64,000 nt of DNA from Pseudomonas brassicacearum. GTDB lineage: Bacteria > Pseudomonadota > Gammaproteobacteria > Pseudomonadales > Pseudomonadaceae. Of the stretch, positions 18,264-25,609 are shown in pieces. The notes beneath the pieces are model-generated. The model saw nothing but the letters and a program-made list of their open reading frames with translations. It ran no database searches and was not told the origin of the DNA. The stretch covers positions 6,255,001 through 6,319,000 of the forward strand of contig NZ_CP007410.1 of NCBI RefSeq assembly GCF_000585995.1, in the 5' to 3' direction. The position numbers were made by a program, and so were the translations under genes. Numbering within the stretch: position 1 is the first letter of the stretch; the number at the start of each line of letters is the position of its first letter.

Positions 18264-18400
18264 GAGTACACACTCTGGGTCAGGCGGGGATTCTAACCCT
18301 TAAAGATGGATCCGATACACCGCTGGGCCACCGATCGTCCTTCAACCACGCCAATCGCCGCAACACGGTATACTCCCGCTCTTTTTTCCGGAGCGACGTC

Positions 18401-19597
18401 ATGTCCCTGCCTAGCCTGCGCCTCAAAGCCAACGCCGACCGTCGCCTGCGCGCCGGCCACCTGTGGGTCTACAGTAACGAAATCGACGTAGCCGCCACCC
18501 CGCTGCACGGTTTCAAGGCCGGCGACCAGGCCATCCTCGAGGCCGCCGGTGGCAAGCCGCTGGGCATCGTTGCGATGAGCCCCAACAACCTGATCTGCGC
18601 CCGCCTGCTGTCCCGTGACGTGAAGCTGCCGCTGGATAAATCCTTGCTGGTGCATCGCCTCAACGTGGCCTTGTCGTTGCGCGAACGGCTGTTCGACAAG
18701 CCGTTCTATCGCCTGGTCTACGGTGATTCCGACTTGCTGCCGGGCCTGGTGGTCGACCGTTTCGGCGACATTCTGGTGGTGCAGATCGCTTCCGCCACCA
18801 TGGAAGCCCATAAAGAAGACGTGATCGCCGCCCTCACCCAAGTGCTCAAGCCCAGCGGTATTCTGTTCAAGAACGACTCCGCCGCCCGTGACGCCGAAGG
18901 CCTGAACCGCTACGTCGAAACCGTGTTCGGCCTCGTGCCGGAATGGGTCGCATTGGAAGAGAACGGCGTGAAATTCGAAGCGCCGGTCATGGAAGGTCAG
19001 AAAACCGGCTGGTTCTACGATCACCGCATGAACCGCGCACGCCTGGCGCCGTACGCCAAGGGCAAGCGCGTCCTGGACCTGTTCAGCTACATCGGCGGCT
19101 GGGGCGTGCAAGCGGCGGCGTTCGGTGCCAGTGAAGTATTCTGTGTCGACGCCTCGGCCTTCGCCCTCGACGGTGTCGAGCGCAATGCGGCGCTCAATGG
19201 CTTCGCCGAGAAACTGACCTGCATCGAAGGCGACGTGTTCGAAGCCCTGAAGGAACTCAAGGCCAGCGAAGAGCGTTTCGACGTGATCGTGGCCGACCCG
19301 CCGGCCTTCATCAAACGCAAGAAAGACCTGAAAAACGGTGAAGGCGCCTATCGCCGTCTCAATGAACAGGCCATGCGCCTGCTCAGCAAGGACGGCATCC
19401 TGGTCAGCGCTTCGTGCTCGATGCACCTGCCCGAAGACGACCTGCAAAACATCCTCCTGACCAGTGCCCGCCACCTGGACCGCAACATTCAGTTGCTCGA
19501 ACGCGGCGGCCAAGGGCCGGACCATCCGGTGCACCCGGCCATTGCCGAAACCCGCTACATCAAGAGCATTACCTGCCGGTTGTTGCCCAACAGCTGA
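18401..19597 (+). CDS. rlmI: RlmI-family 23S rRNA (cytosine-C5) methyltransferase
   Basis: A 398-residue class I SAM methyltransferase with an N-terminal PUA domain (KANADRRLRAGHLWVYSNEI). A middle EEHEA-like domain (LVYGDSDLLPGLVVDRFGD) and the C-terminal Rossmann fold follow. SAM motif I is VLDLFSYIGGWGVQAAAFGA, and motif IV is VADPPAFIKRKKD. The catalytic cysteine region is SASCSMHL. The domain order and length match RlmI, which makes m5C1962. A strong terminator lies about 65 bases downstream and isolates it from the peptide cassette. Confidence 0.93.
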   Translation: MSLPSLRLKANADRRLRAGHLWVYSNEIDVAATPLHGFKAGDQAILEAAGGKPLGIVAMSPNNLICARLLSRDVKLPLDKSLLVHRLNVALSLRERLFDKPFYRLVYGDSDLLPGLVVDRFGDILVVQIASATMEAHKEDVIAALTQVLKPSGILFKNDSAARDAEGLNRYVETVFGLVPEWVALEENGVKFEAPVMEGQKTGWFYDHRMNRARLAPYAKGKRVLDLFSYIGGWGVQAAAFGASEVFCVDASAFALDGVERNAALNGFAEKLTCIEGDVFEALKELKASEERFDVIVADPPAFIKRKKDLKNGEGAYRRLNEQAMRLLSKDGILVSASCSMHLPEDDLQNILLTSARHLDRNIQLLERGGQGPDHPVHPAIAETRYIKSITCRLLPNS

Positions 19598-19662
19598 GTC
19601 TCGGGACGGGGCCGCAGCCATGGCTGCCGGGCCCCGCGCCGTATTATCCGCTCGATGCCTGA

Positions 19663-19689
19663 TTCGCAGCCTTGGCTGCGAATTTTTTT
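19663..19689 (+). terminator. Intrinsic terminator after rlmI
   Basis: TTCGCAGCC (19663-19671) and GGCTGCGAA (19674-19682) form a 9-bp stem with a 2-base loop, followed by seven T. It separates rlmI from the peptide cassette. Confidence 0.9.
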
Positions 19690-19889
19690 GCGCGTATGAA
19701 AAGTTACCGAGCACCAAAGTAAATACCCGCACCTATACATCTTGTATGAACTCTCCCACATAATTACTGGAGCTTTCCTACTCAACAGCCACTTGCCAAG
19801 CACTCATCACAAACTATGATTGGACTGTCACTGCGCAAGTGACAACTATTAAAAAACACAACACTCATCTCAAACAAAGGAGCTGTACG
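19690..19889 (+). promoter_or_regulatory. A/T-rich promoter region of the peptide cassette
   Basis: About 200 bp that is visibly richer in A/T than its neighbours. It contains a perfect inverted repeat TGTCACT-GCGCA-AGTGACA (19826-19844) and a shorter one, ATACA-TCT-TGTAT (19735-19747). A possible -35 TTGGAC (19820-19825) abuts the larger palindrome, but no good -10 at the right spacing could be fixed. The palindrome ends 45 bases before the peptide ATG, so a regulator bound there would overlap the probable promoter. No regulator gene lies in the cassette. Confidence 0.5.
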
Positions 19890-19961
19890 ATGAAAGCAAT
19901 CAATCTGGAAGCTAATAAAATCGCAAACCTGGCAGGCCTGATTGTTCCAAAAAGCCGCTAA
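19890..19961 (+). CDS. 23-residue peptide, candidate precursor of a modified peptide
   Basis: A 23-codon gene with a near-ideal ribosome-binding site (AAGGAG, 19877-19882, seven bases before the ATG). It begins MKAINLEANK and ends GLIVPKSR before TAA. It has no Cys or Thr and only one Ser, so it is not a substrate for azole-type heterocyclisation. It lacks the Glu/Tyr pair of PqqA. It contains Lys3, Lys10 and Lys21, Asn5, Asn9 and Asn13, and a Pro-Lys-Ser-Arg tail. A strong hairpin follows the stop, then genes for a SagB-type dehydrogenase, a diiron oxygenase and an exporter on the same strand. This layout (short peptide first, then redox enzymes, then pump) is that of small RiPP clusters. 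Alternatives are a leader peptide that controls translation or a free signalling peptide. Translation is well supported; the precursor role is inference. Confidence 0.72.
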   Translation: MKAINLEANKIANLAGLIVPKSR

Positions 19962-19971
19962 GTAAGTAAAA

Positions 19972-20006
19972 GATGGAGCCGGGGAGTGCCGGCGCCCCGC
20001 TCCATC
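19972..20006 (+). promoter_or_regulatory. Strong hairpin between the peptide gene and the dehydrogenase gene
   Basis: GATGGAGCCGGGG (19972-19984) pairs with CCCCGCTCCATC (19995-20006), leaving one bulged C and a 10-base loop. No T-run follows, so it is unlikely to be a full intrinsic terminator. It would suit an RNA-stabilising or processing element that keeps the peptide message more abundant than the enzyme message. Confidence 0.65.
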
Positions 20007-20037
20007 GAGACTCTTCGTCCCAGCGGAATCAATTTTC

Positions 20038-21117
20038 ATGCATATAAACCCGTGCCTTTTCATGCTTGCGCGACCGCCGCACCAAATTGTATGGAACTAT
20101 GAGCGCCACACTCAATTCGAACTCGAACTTAATCATTCGATACGATTGGCGCAACTTATCAGCGACCCTTCACAATTCGACACCTGCAACCCCATAGATA
20201 TTGAGTTCGTCAACGCCGACATACTGATTGCCGAGCCCAGGAATTCGATTAACTGGAGATGGGATGAACTGTCGAAAATATTTCATATCGGCACAAAGAA
20301 CATTCCCTGCGAAAGTGTTCCCCAAGATGTGAATGAATGGGCGACGCTGTATCTGCAACATTGCAATGAAGTACTTGCGTCACCGACGCCCGCCGCCAGG
20401 ACGAAGCCCTGCCCGATCGACCGGATTGCCCTTGCTTCGTGTCCGCTGGTGGATCTACAGCACGTTTCGCTGGCGCAGACGCTGGTCAATCGGAGCACAT
20501 CTCGCTCATTCAGCGAACACGCCATTTCAATCGAGCAGGTCAGCACCCTCCTGTACCTGACCCTGGGTTACCTGAACGAACGCTCGTGCGTTCAGGCCAG
20601 CCCACCCGATACGCTGAACGCACGCCGCAGCAGCCCCTCGGGCGGCGGCCTGAATGCCTGCGAGGGCTATCTTTACGTGCGCAACGTCACAGGGCTGGCA
20701 CCGGGGGTGTACACCTATCACCCGGACGAGCACGCCTTGAGCCTGATCCGACCCTTACCGGATGTCCCCCTGGGCCAATTGTTATGCGGTCAGCACTTCA
20801 TTAATCCTCTGCCATTCGGGCTGTTCATCACTTCACGCTTCGACAAACTGTGGTGGAAGTACGAGCACTCCCGCGCCTACCGGATGGCATTTGTCGAAAC
20901 GGGTCACGTGTCCCAGGTCTTCCTGATGGTTGCGACTGCACTGGGCCTCAATACCTGGTTGACCGGGGCGCTGGCCGACCGTCAGGTGGAACATCTGCTT
21001 GGCCTTGAGGGAGCCCCGGAGCAACCGTTGTTTTTTGTCGGCTGCGGGCATGGCGACGGACAGGTGCATTGCAACGAGCTGATGGCCCTGGTCAATGGCC
21101 AGGACACTGTCTCATGA
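20038..21117 (+). CDS. SagB/McbC-type FMN-dependent dehydrogenase (nitroreductase fold)
   Basis: A 359-residue protein. Residues about 155-355 form a nitroreductase-fold domain of the SagB/ThcOx/McbC type. It has NRSTSRSFSEHAISIEQVST, RRSSPSGGGLNACEG (from residue 196), LAPGVYTYHPDEHAL, and WWKYEHSRAYRMAFVETGH with K274-Y275 at the Lys-Tyr catalytic pair of azoline oxidases such as McbC. The N-terminal 150 residues (LARPPHQIVWNYERHTQFEL) resemble the extra N-terminal region of SagB proteins, which may bind peptide. No YcaO cyclodehydratase is encoded nearby, and the candidate peptide lacks Cys. The oxidation is therefore probably not of an azoline. The start is uncertain (weak ribosome-binding site; alternative ATG at 20062). 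The 5' third is A/T-richer with unusual codons. Confidence 0.85.
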   Translation: MHINPCLFMLARPPHQIVWNYERHTQFELELNHSIRLAQLISDPSQFDTCNPIDIEFVNADILIAEPRNSINWRWDELSKIFHIGTKNIPCESVPQDVNEWATLYLQHCNEVLASPTPAARTKPCPIDRIALASCPLVDLQHVSLAQTLVNRSTSRSFSEHAISIEQVSTLLYLTLGYLNERSCVQASPPDTLNARRSSPSGGGLNACEGYLYVRNVTGLAPGVYTYHPDEHALSLIRPLPDVPLGQLLCGQHFINPLPFGLFITSRFDKLWWKYEHSRAYRMAFVETGHVSQVFLMVATALGLNTWLTGALADRQVEHLLGLEGAPEQPLFFVGCGHGDGQVHCNELMALVNGQDTVS

Positions 21118-22067
21118 CCGGTTCTAGCTCTACCCAGGTGCCTCGTTACACCCTGGGCGACTGGAATAACAAGGCCACGGTACGGGTGGGGAAAAACGAC
21201 TACCGGTTGCCCGATGACCTGGAGCAGCAACTGTCGATTCGGGACTGGTTCCCCCCCGCCTTCATTCCCTATATCGAACATCCGCTGATCGACAGGGCAG
21301 GACGTTCCATTGCCCAGCGCCTGGCGGCCAATCACCTGGTGTATTTCCTCGACTACACCACCTTGCTCGAACACCGGGTCGTCAATCGTGCCGTGGAAAC
21401 CCTTGTTCATGGCGAACTCACCGTGTCGATCCCCGGGCAGATGAAAACCGCTGCCCTGCAGCTCTATACCGACGAGGGCTACCACGCACTGTTTTCCAAT
21501 GAAGTGGCCGAACAGATCGTCGCCCTGTATGACATCCGCGATCGTCCGCCCCCCAGGCGTATCGACCGGCTATTGGCTGTCATCGACGTCACGAGCCCCA
21601 CGGATCGGCCCCTGGCGTGGTTCCTGCTGGGGTTCGTCTCCGAAACGATCATCGCCAAAGAGCTGCTGGCCATCACCCGCGAAGGGTTGGTTTCCACGGT
21701 GTACAGGATGCTCAGGAGTCATCTCGAGGACGAGGCACGCCACAGTCGCTACTTCAGTGAGGTGTTCCAGTACCTGTGGTCCGCCCTGACCCCGACACAA
21801 CGCGACCTGGCTGCAAGCATGCTGCTGGAGATCATCGGCCTTTATTTCGAACCTGACGCGCCCTGGCTGCTGGGCAGCCTCGCCAGCGTCGGCTTCAACG
21901 AGCCGTCATCCCAGCAGATCATCGCCGACCTCCTGCAACCAGGTGCCCATGCCCGACGGGTGCGCTCAGGGGCGACCTCGACCTTCGCGGCCATGAAAAA
22001 GGCGGGCTTTTTCGACAACGAACACAACCGGCAGCTTTTCTTTCAGGCGGGGTTTATCGATGGCTGA
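21114..22067 (+). CDS. AurF-like non-heme diiron oxygenase
   Basis: A 317-residue all-helical protein matching the AurF/CmlI type of diiron oxygenases, which oxidise amines to hydroxylamine, nitroso or nitro groups. Candidate iron ligands are all present with AurF-like spacing: E86 (LLEHRVVN), E121 and H124 (TDEGYHALF), E177 (FVSETIIAKE), and H203, E207 and H210 (SHLEDEARHSRYF). The ATG overlaps the upstream stop (ATGA), so it is translationally coupled to the dehydrogenase. The adjacent dehydrogenase and the 23-residue peptide suggest oxidation of a peptide nitrogen or side chain. In mangotoxin-regulating mgo/pvf clusters a related oxygenase acts on a small amino-acid-derived substrate, so a non-peptide substrate remains possible. 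Confidence 0.82.
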   Translation: MTGSSSTQVPRYTLGDWNNKATVRVGKNDYRLPDDLEQQLSIRDWFPPAFIPYIEHPLIDRAGRSIAQRLAANHLVYFLDYTTLLEHRVVNRAVETLVHGELTVSIPGQMKTAALQLYTDEGYHALFSNEVAEQIVALYDIRDRPPPRRIDRLLAVIDVTSPTDRPLAWFLLGFVSETIIAKELLAITREGLVSTVYRMLRSHLEDEARHSRYFSEVFQYLWSALTPTQRDLAASMLLEIIGLYFEPDAPWLLGSLASVGFNEPSSQQIIADLLQPGAHARRVRSGATSTFAAMKKAGFFDNEHNRQLFFQAGFIDG

Positions 22068-23265
22068 CACCCAGGACCTTCCAGGCACCCGCAAACCCGC
22101 CACCGTCGGGCTGTTGCTGACCCTGACCTTGCTCGGCGTGTTCCCAATCGATGTGGTGCTGCCCTCGTTCCCAGCGTTGTCCGAGCACTTTCAGAGGCCG
22201 TCGTCTGACATCGCCCTGTCTGTCAGCCTGTTCGCAGTGGGCATCGCTCTTTCGCAGCTGCTGATCGGTCCACTCTCCGATGCCATGGGGCGAAAGAACC
22301 TGCTGCTGATCGGGATCAGCGTCTCAGCCGTTGGGGCAACAGGTTGCGTGCTCGCCGATGGTTACTGGTCCTTTTTGTTTTTCCGTGTCGTCCAGGCCTT
22401 GGGGTGCGGTTGTTTCGTACTGTCCCAGGCGTTGATCCAGGACCTGTTCACAGGCAGGGAGCAGCAGCGATTGCGTATTTTCCTGGTCACCTGCGGTGGC
22501 ATTTTCATTTCCGTATCGCCCCTGGCCGGCACCGGGCTACAAAGCTGGATGGGCTGGCGTGGCAGTTTCCTGGTGTTCGTGGCCCTGGCGGTCGGCGTGT
22601 TTGTCGGCGCCAGCCTGTTACTCAAACCGTCCCCGGCGGGCCGCCCACGCAAGCGCCTGGACTTCATTGCGTCTTATCGAAAGGTCTGCGGTGACTTCAG
22701 CTTCATGGCCTATTGGTTGACGTCGGCACTGGCCTTTTCCTGCCATTTCTCGTTTATCGTCATTTCGCCGCTGGTGCTCATCGATCAGTTGCAGCTCTCG
22801 CCCGAGGCCTTTTCGTGGGCATTGTTGGGCTACGGACTGGCCTATATCGGCGGCGGAGCGGTAGCGACCGTGCTGAGCACTCGAATCGACCCTCAGACGC
22901 AAATCATCACAGGCCTGGGCCTGATCCTGGTAGCGGGCGTCTTGATGCTCGGGCTCTCCAGCCAACTGGGCTTGTCGGTCACTACCCTGCTGCTGCCCAT
23001 GATCGTATGCACCGCCGGAACAACCATTGCCCGGGCAGCGGCCCATACCCTGGCAATGAATAGATTCCCGGGGCAAGCCGGTACGTCCGCCTCGGCCGGC
23101 AGCGTGCTGATCTTCATCGTCGGCGGGCTGACCAGTGCCGCGATCAGCCTTACCCCGCTGGATATGCAGATCACACTGGCGCTGAGCCTGATGTTGCTCA
23201 GCCTCCTCGGGCTGCTGCTCAATACCCTGGTCCGGCATCGTCACAGGGGGCTGTTGGCAGGCTGA
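22060..23265 (+). CDS. MFS exporter of the Bcr/CflA drug-resistance type
   Basis: A 401-residue major-facilitator pump with 12 predicted membrane helices. Helix 1 is VGLLLTLTLLGVFPIDVVLP, whose acidic residue in FPIDVVLPSFP is typical of Bcr/CflA transporters. The loop 2-3 signature is GPLSDAMGRKNLLLIG. Motif C-like sequence follows in VVQALGCGCFVLSQALIQDL. The gene overlaps the oxygenase gene by eight bases and is the last of the cassette. It probably exports the finished product, giving self-protection or secretion. The natural substrate is inferred from context only. Confidence 0.9.
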   Translation: MADTQDLPGTRKPATVGLLLTLTLLGVFPIDVVLPSFPALSEHFQRPSSDIALSVSLFAVGIALSQLLIGPLSDAMGRKNLLLIGISVSAVGATGCVLADGYWSFLFFRVVQALGCGCFVLSQALIQDLFTGREQQRLRIFLVTCGGIFISVSPLAGTGLQSWMGWRGSFLVFVALAVGVFVGASLLLKPSPAGRPRKRLDFIASYRKVCGDFSFMAYWLTSALAFSCHFSFIVISPLVLIDQLQLSPEAFSWALLGYGLAYIGGGAVATVLSTRIDPQTQIITGLGLILVAGVLMLGLSSQLGLSVTTLLLPMIVCTAGTTIARAAAHTLAMNRFPGQAGTSASAGSVLIFIVGGLTSAAISLTPLDMQITLALSLMLLSLLGLLLNTLVRHRHRGLLAG

Positions 23266-23523
23266 GCGCTGCCAGTCGTCATCCCAAGCACGACATTGGC
23301 GTCCGATCAGCGCTTTGCGTCATTTCATCCTGGCGCCAGCGGTGTAGAATCGCGACATTCATCGCCATTCATCCCCGGCGGGTTTATGAGCTCATGCTGA
23401 GGCGCGCAGTGATCCTGCAAAGTCATCGGCCACTTCCGGACACTCGGCCAATCCCCGGTGTTCCAGAACGTCAACAGAAGCTCACTTCCCCTTTGATATC
23501 TGATTAGCCGCCCGGAGTGCTCC
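23266..23523 (+). promoter_or_regulatory. ilvD promoter region
   Basis: 258 bp between the cassette and ilvD. An extended -10 sequence, TGTAGAAT (23343-23350), is the best promoter candidate; no convincing -35 accompanies it. No clear terminator for the cassette was recognised, so some read-through into ilvD is possible. No small ORF with a good ribosome-binding site was recognised. Confidence 0.4.
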
Positions 23524-25365
23524 ATGCCTGATTACCGCTCGAAAACTTCCACCCATGGCCGCAACATGGCCGGCGCCCGCGCATTGTGGCGCGCCACGGG
23601 GATGAAGGATGACGACTTCAAGAAGCCGATCATCGCCATTGCCAACTCCTTCACCCAGTTTGTACCCGGCCACGTGCACCTCAAGGACCTGGGTCAACTG
23701 GTTGCCCGGGAAATCGAACGCGCTGGCGGCGTTGCCAAAGAGTTCAACACCATCGCCGTGGACGACGGCATCGCCATGGGCCATGACGGCATGCTCTATT
23801 CGCTGCCGAGCCGCGAGATCATCGCCGACTCCGTCGAATACATGGTCAATGCCCACTGTGCCGACGCCATCGTGTGCATTTCCAACTGCGACAAGATCAC
23901 CCCTGGCATGCTCATGGCCGCCCTGCGCCTGAACATCCCGGTGATCTTCGTTTCCGGCGGTCCAATGGAAGCGGGCAAGACCAAGCTTGCCAGCCACGGT
24001 CTCGACCTGGTGGATGCCATGGTGATTGCCGCCGACTCCAGCGCTTCTGACGAGAAAGTCGCCGAGTACGAGCGTAGCGCCTGCCCGACCTGCGGTTCGT
24101 GCTCCGGCATGTTCACCGCCAACTCGATGAACTGCCTCACCGAAGCCTTGGGCCTGGCCCTGCCAGGCAACGGTTCCACCCTGGCCACCCACAGCGACCG
24201 CGAACAGCTGTTCCTGCAGGCCGGCCGGACCATCGTCGAACTGTGCAAACGCTACTATGGCGAGAACGACGAGTCGGTGTTGCCGCGCAACATTGCCAAC
24301 TTCAAGGCATTCGAAAACGCCATGACCCTGGACATCGCCATGGGCGGTTCCACCAACACCATCCTGCATTTGCTGGCCGCCGCCCAGGAAGCCGAAATCG
24401 ATTTCGACCTGCGCGACATCGACCGCCTGTCCCGTCACGTGCCGCAACTGTGCAAGGTCGCGCCGAACATCCAGAAGTACCACATGGAAGATGTGCACCG
24501 CGCTGGCGGGATCTTCAGCATCCTCGGCTCCCTGGCCCGTGGTGGCTTGCTGCACACCGACCTGCCGACCGTGCACAGCAAGACCATGGCCGAGGGCATC
24601 GCCAAGTGGGACATCACCCAGACCACTGACGAAGCCGTGCATCACTTCTTCAAGGCCGGCCCGGCGGGCATTCCGACGCAAACCGCATTCAGCCAGTCGA
24701 CCCGTTGGGAAACCCTGGACGACGATCGTGAAAACGGCTGTATCCGCAGTGTCGAGCACGCGTACTCTCAAGAAGGCGGCCTGGCCGTGCTCTACGGCAA
24801 CATCGCCCTGGACGGCTGCGTGGTGAAAACCGCCGGCGTCGATGAGTCGATCCATGTGTTCGAAGGCAACGCCAAGATTTTCGAAAGCCAGGACAGCGCG
24901 GTGCGCGGGATCCTCGCCGACGAAGTGAAGGCCGGCGATATCGTGATCATCCGCTATGAAGGCCCGAAAGGCGGTCCGGGCATGCAGGAAATGCTCTACC
25001 CCACCTCCTACCTGAAGTCCAAGGGCCTGGGCAAAGCCTGCGCCTTGCTGACCGATGGTCGTTTCTCCGGCGGTACTTCGGGCCTGTCCATTGGCCACGC
25101 TTCGCCGGAGGCTGCTGCTGGCGGTGCCATCGGCCTGGTGCGGGACGGCGACAAGGTGCTGATCGACATTCCGAACCGCTCGATCAACCTGTTGGTCAGC
25201 GACGAAGAATTGGCCGGACGTCGCGCCGAACAGGATAAGAAAGGCTGGAAGCCAGTGGAAGTGCGTCCGCGCAAAGTCACCACGGCGCTCAAGGCCTACG
25301 CCCTGCTCGCCACCAGCGCCGACAAGGGCGCTGTGCGGAACAAGGCGATGCTGGACGGCCTGTAA
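23524..25365 (+). CDS. ilvD: Dihydroxy-acid dehydratase IlvD
   Basis: A 613-residue Fe-S dehydratase making the 2-keto acid precursors of valine, isoleucine and leucine/pantothenate. The cluster-binding cysteines lie in [20 protein letters not shown] and [20 protein letters not shown]. The C-terminal domain has [20 protein letters not shown]. The N-terminus reads [20 protein letters not shown]. The length fits the E. coli-type, [4Fe-4S] class. A terminator follows directly. Confidence 0.98.
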   Translation: MPDYRSKTSTHGRNMAGARALWRATGMKDDDFKKPIIAIANSFTQFVPGHVHLKDLGQLVAREIERAGGVAKEFNTIAVDDGIAMGHDGMLYSLPSREIIADSVEYMVNAHCADAIVCISNCDKITPGMLMAALRLNIPVIFVSGGPMEAGKTKLASHGLDLVDAMVIAADSSASDEKVAEYERSACPTCGSCSGMFTANSMNCLTEALGLALPGNGSTLATHSDREQLFLQAGRTIVELCKRYYGENDESVLPRNIANFKAFENAMTLDIAMGGSTNTILHLLAAAQEAEIDFDLRDIDRLSRHVPQLCKVAPNIQKYHMEDVHRAGGIFSILGSLARGGLLHTDLPTVHSKTMAEGIAKWDITQTTDEAVHHFFKAGPAGIPTQTAFSQSTRWETLDDDRENGCIRSVEHAYSQEGGLAVLYGNIALDGCVVKTAGVDESIHVFEGNAKIFESQDSAVRGILADEVKAGDIVIIRYEGPKGGPGMQEMLYPTSYLKSKGLGKACALLTDGRFSGGTSGLSIGHASPEAAAGGAIGLVRDGDKVLIDIPNRSINLLVSDEELAGRRAEQDKKGWKPVEVRPRKVTTALKAYALLATSADKGAVRNKAMLDGL

Positions 25366-25382
25366 GCGTCGTTAGTCGCAAT

Positions 25383-25415
25383 AAAAAATGCCCCGCCAAG
25401 TGCGGGGCATTTTTT
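25383..25415 (+). terminator. Intrinsic terminator after ilvD
   Basis: AAAAAATGCCCCGC pairs with GCGGGGCATTTTTT around a 5-base loop, 18 bases past the stop codon. The symmetry lets it act from both sides. Confidence 0.92.
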
Positions 25416-25451
25416 GGGCTCCAGTTTGGACTCTGGAGCCACATGATTCCC

Positions 25452-25578
25452 TGTGGCGAGGGAGCTTGCTCCCGCTGGGTCGCGAAGCGGCCCCAAATTT
25501 TCCCTATCATCCCCATGTCGTGAGCTTACGACGTTGGGGCCGCTTCGCAGCCCAGCGGGAGCAAGCTCCCTCGCCACC
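25452..25578. repeat. REP inverted pair (family B)
   Basis: TGTGGCGAGGGAGCTTGCTC on the left and GGAGCAAGCTCCCTCGCCAC on the right flank an inner pair, GGGTCGCGAAGCGGCCCC and GGGGCCGCTTCGCAGCCC. The total span is about 127 bp. It lies between the converging ilvD and pchP genes. Confidence 0.88.
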
Positions 25579-25609
25579 AAAGGCAATACCTTGCCTCTTT
25601 GATGCCGTG

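Noticed and set aside
18293..19732. 479-residue open frame on the minus strand
   Set aside because: It is antisense to rlmI, which has full PUA and methyltransferase motifs.
19890..19961. PqqA or an amino-acid attenuation leader
   Set aside because: There is no Glu-x3-Tyr pair and no pqqB-E genes nearby; no run of one amino acid's codons and no T-tract hairpin.
21114..22067. Heme-oxygenase-like (HDO) oxidase instead of an AurF-like enzyme
   Set aside because: The HxxxExxH and ExxH motifs with the AurF 35-residue spacing fit AurF better; a search against both families would settle it.
20038..23265. Thiazole/oxazole microcin (TOMM) cluster
   Set aside because: A SagB homologue is present, but no YcaO cyclodehydratase and no Cys/Ser/Thr-rich precursor.
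23482..25098. 538-residue open frame on the minus strand
   Set aside because: It is antisense to ilvD and shows no domain.
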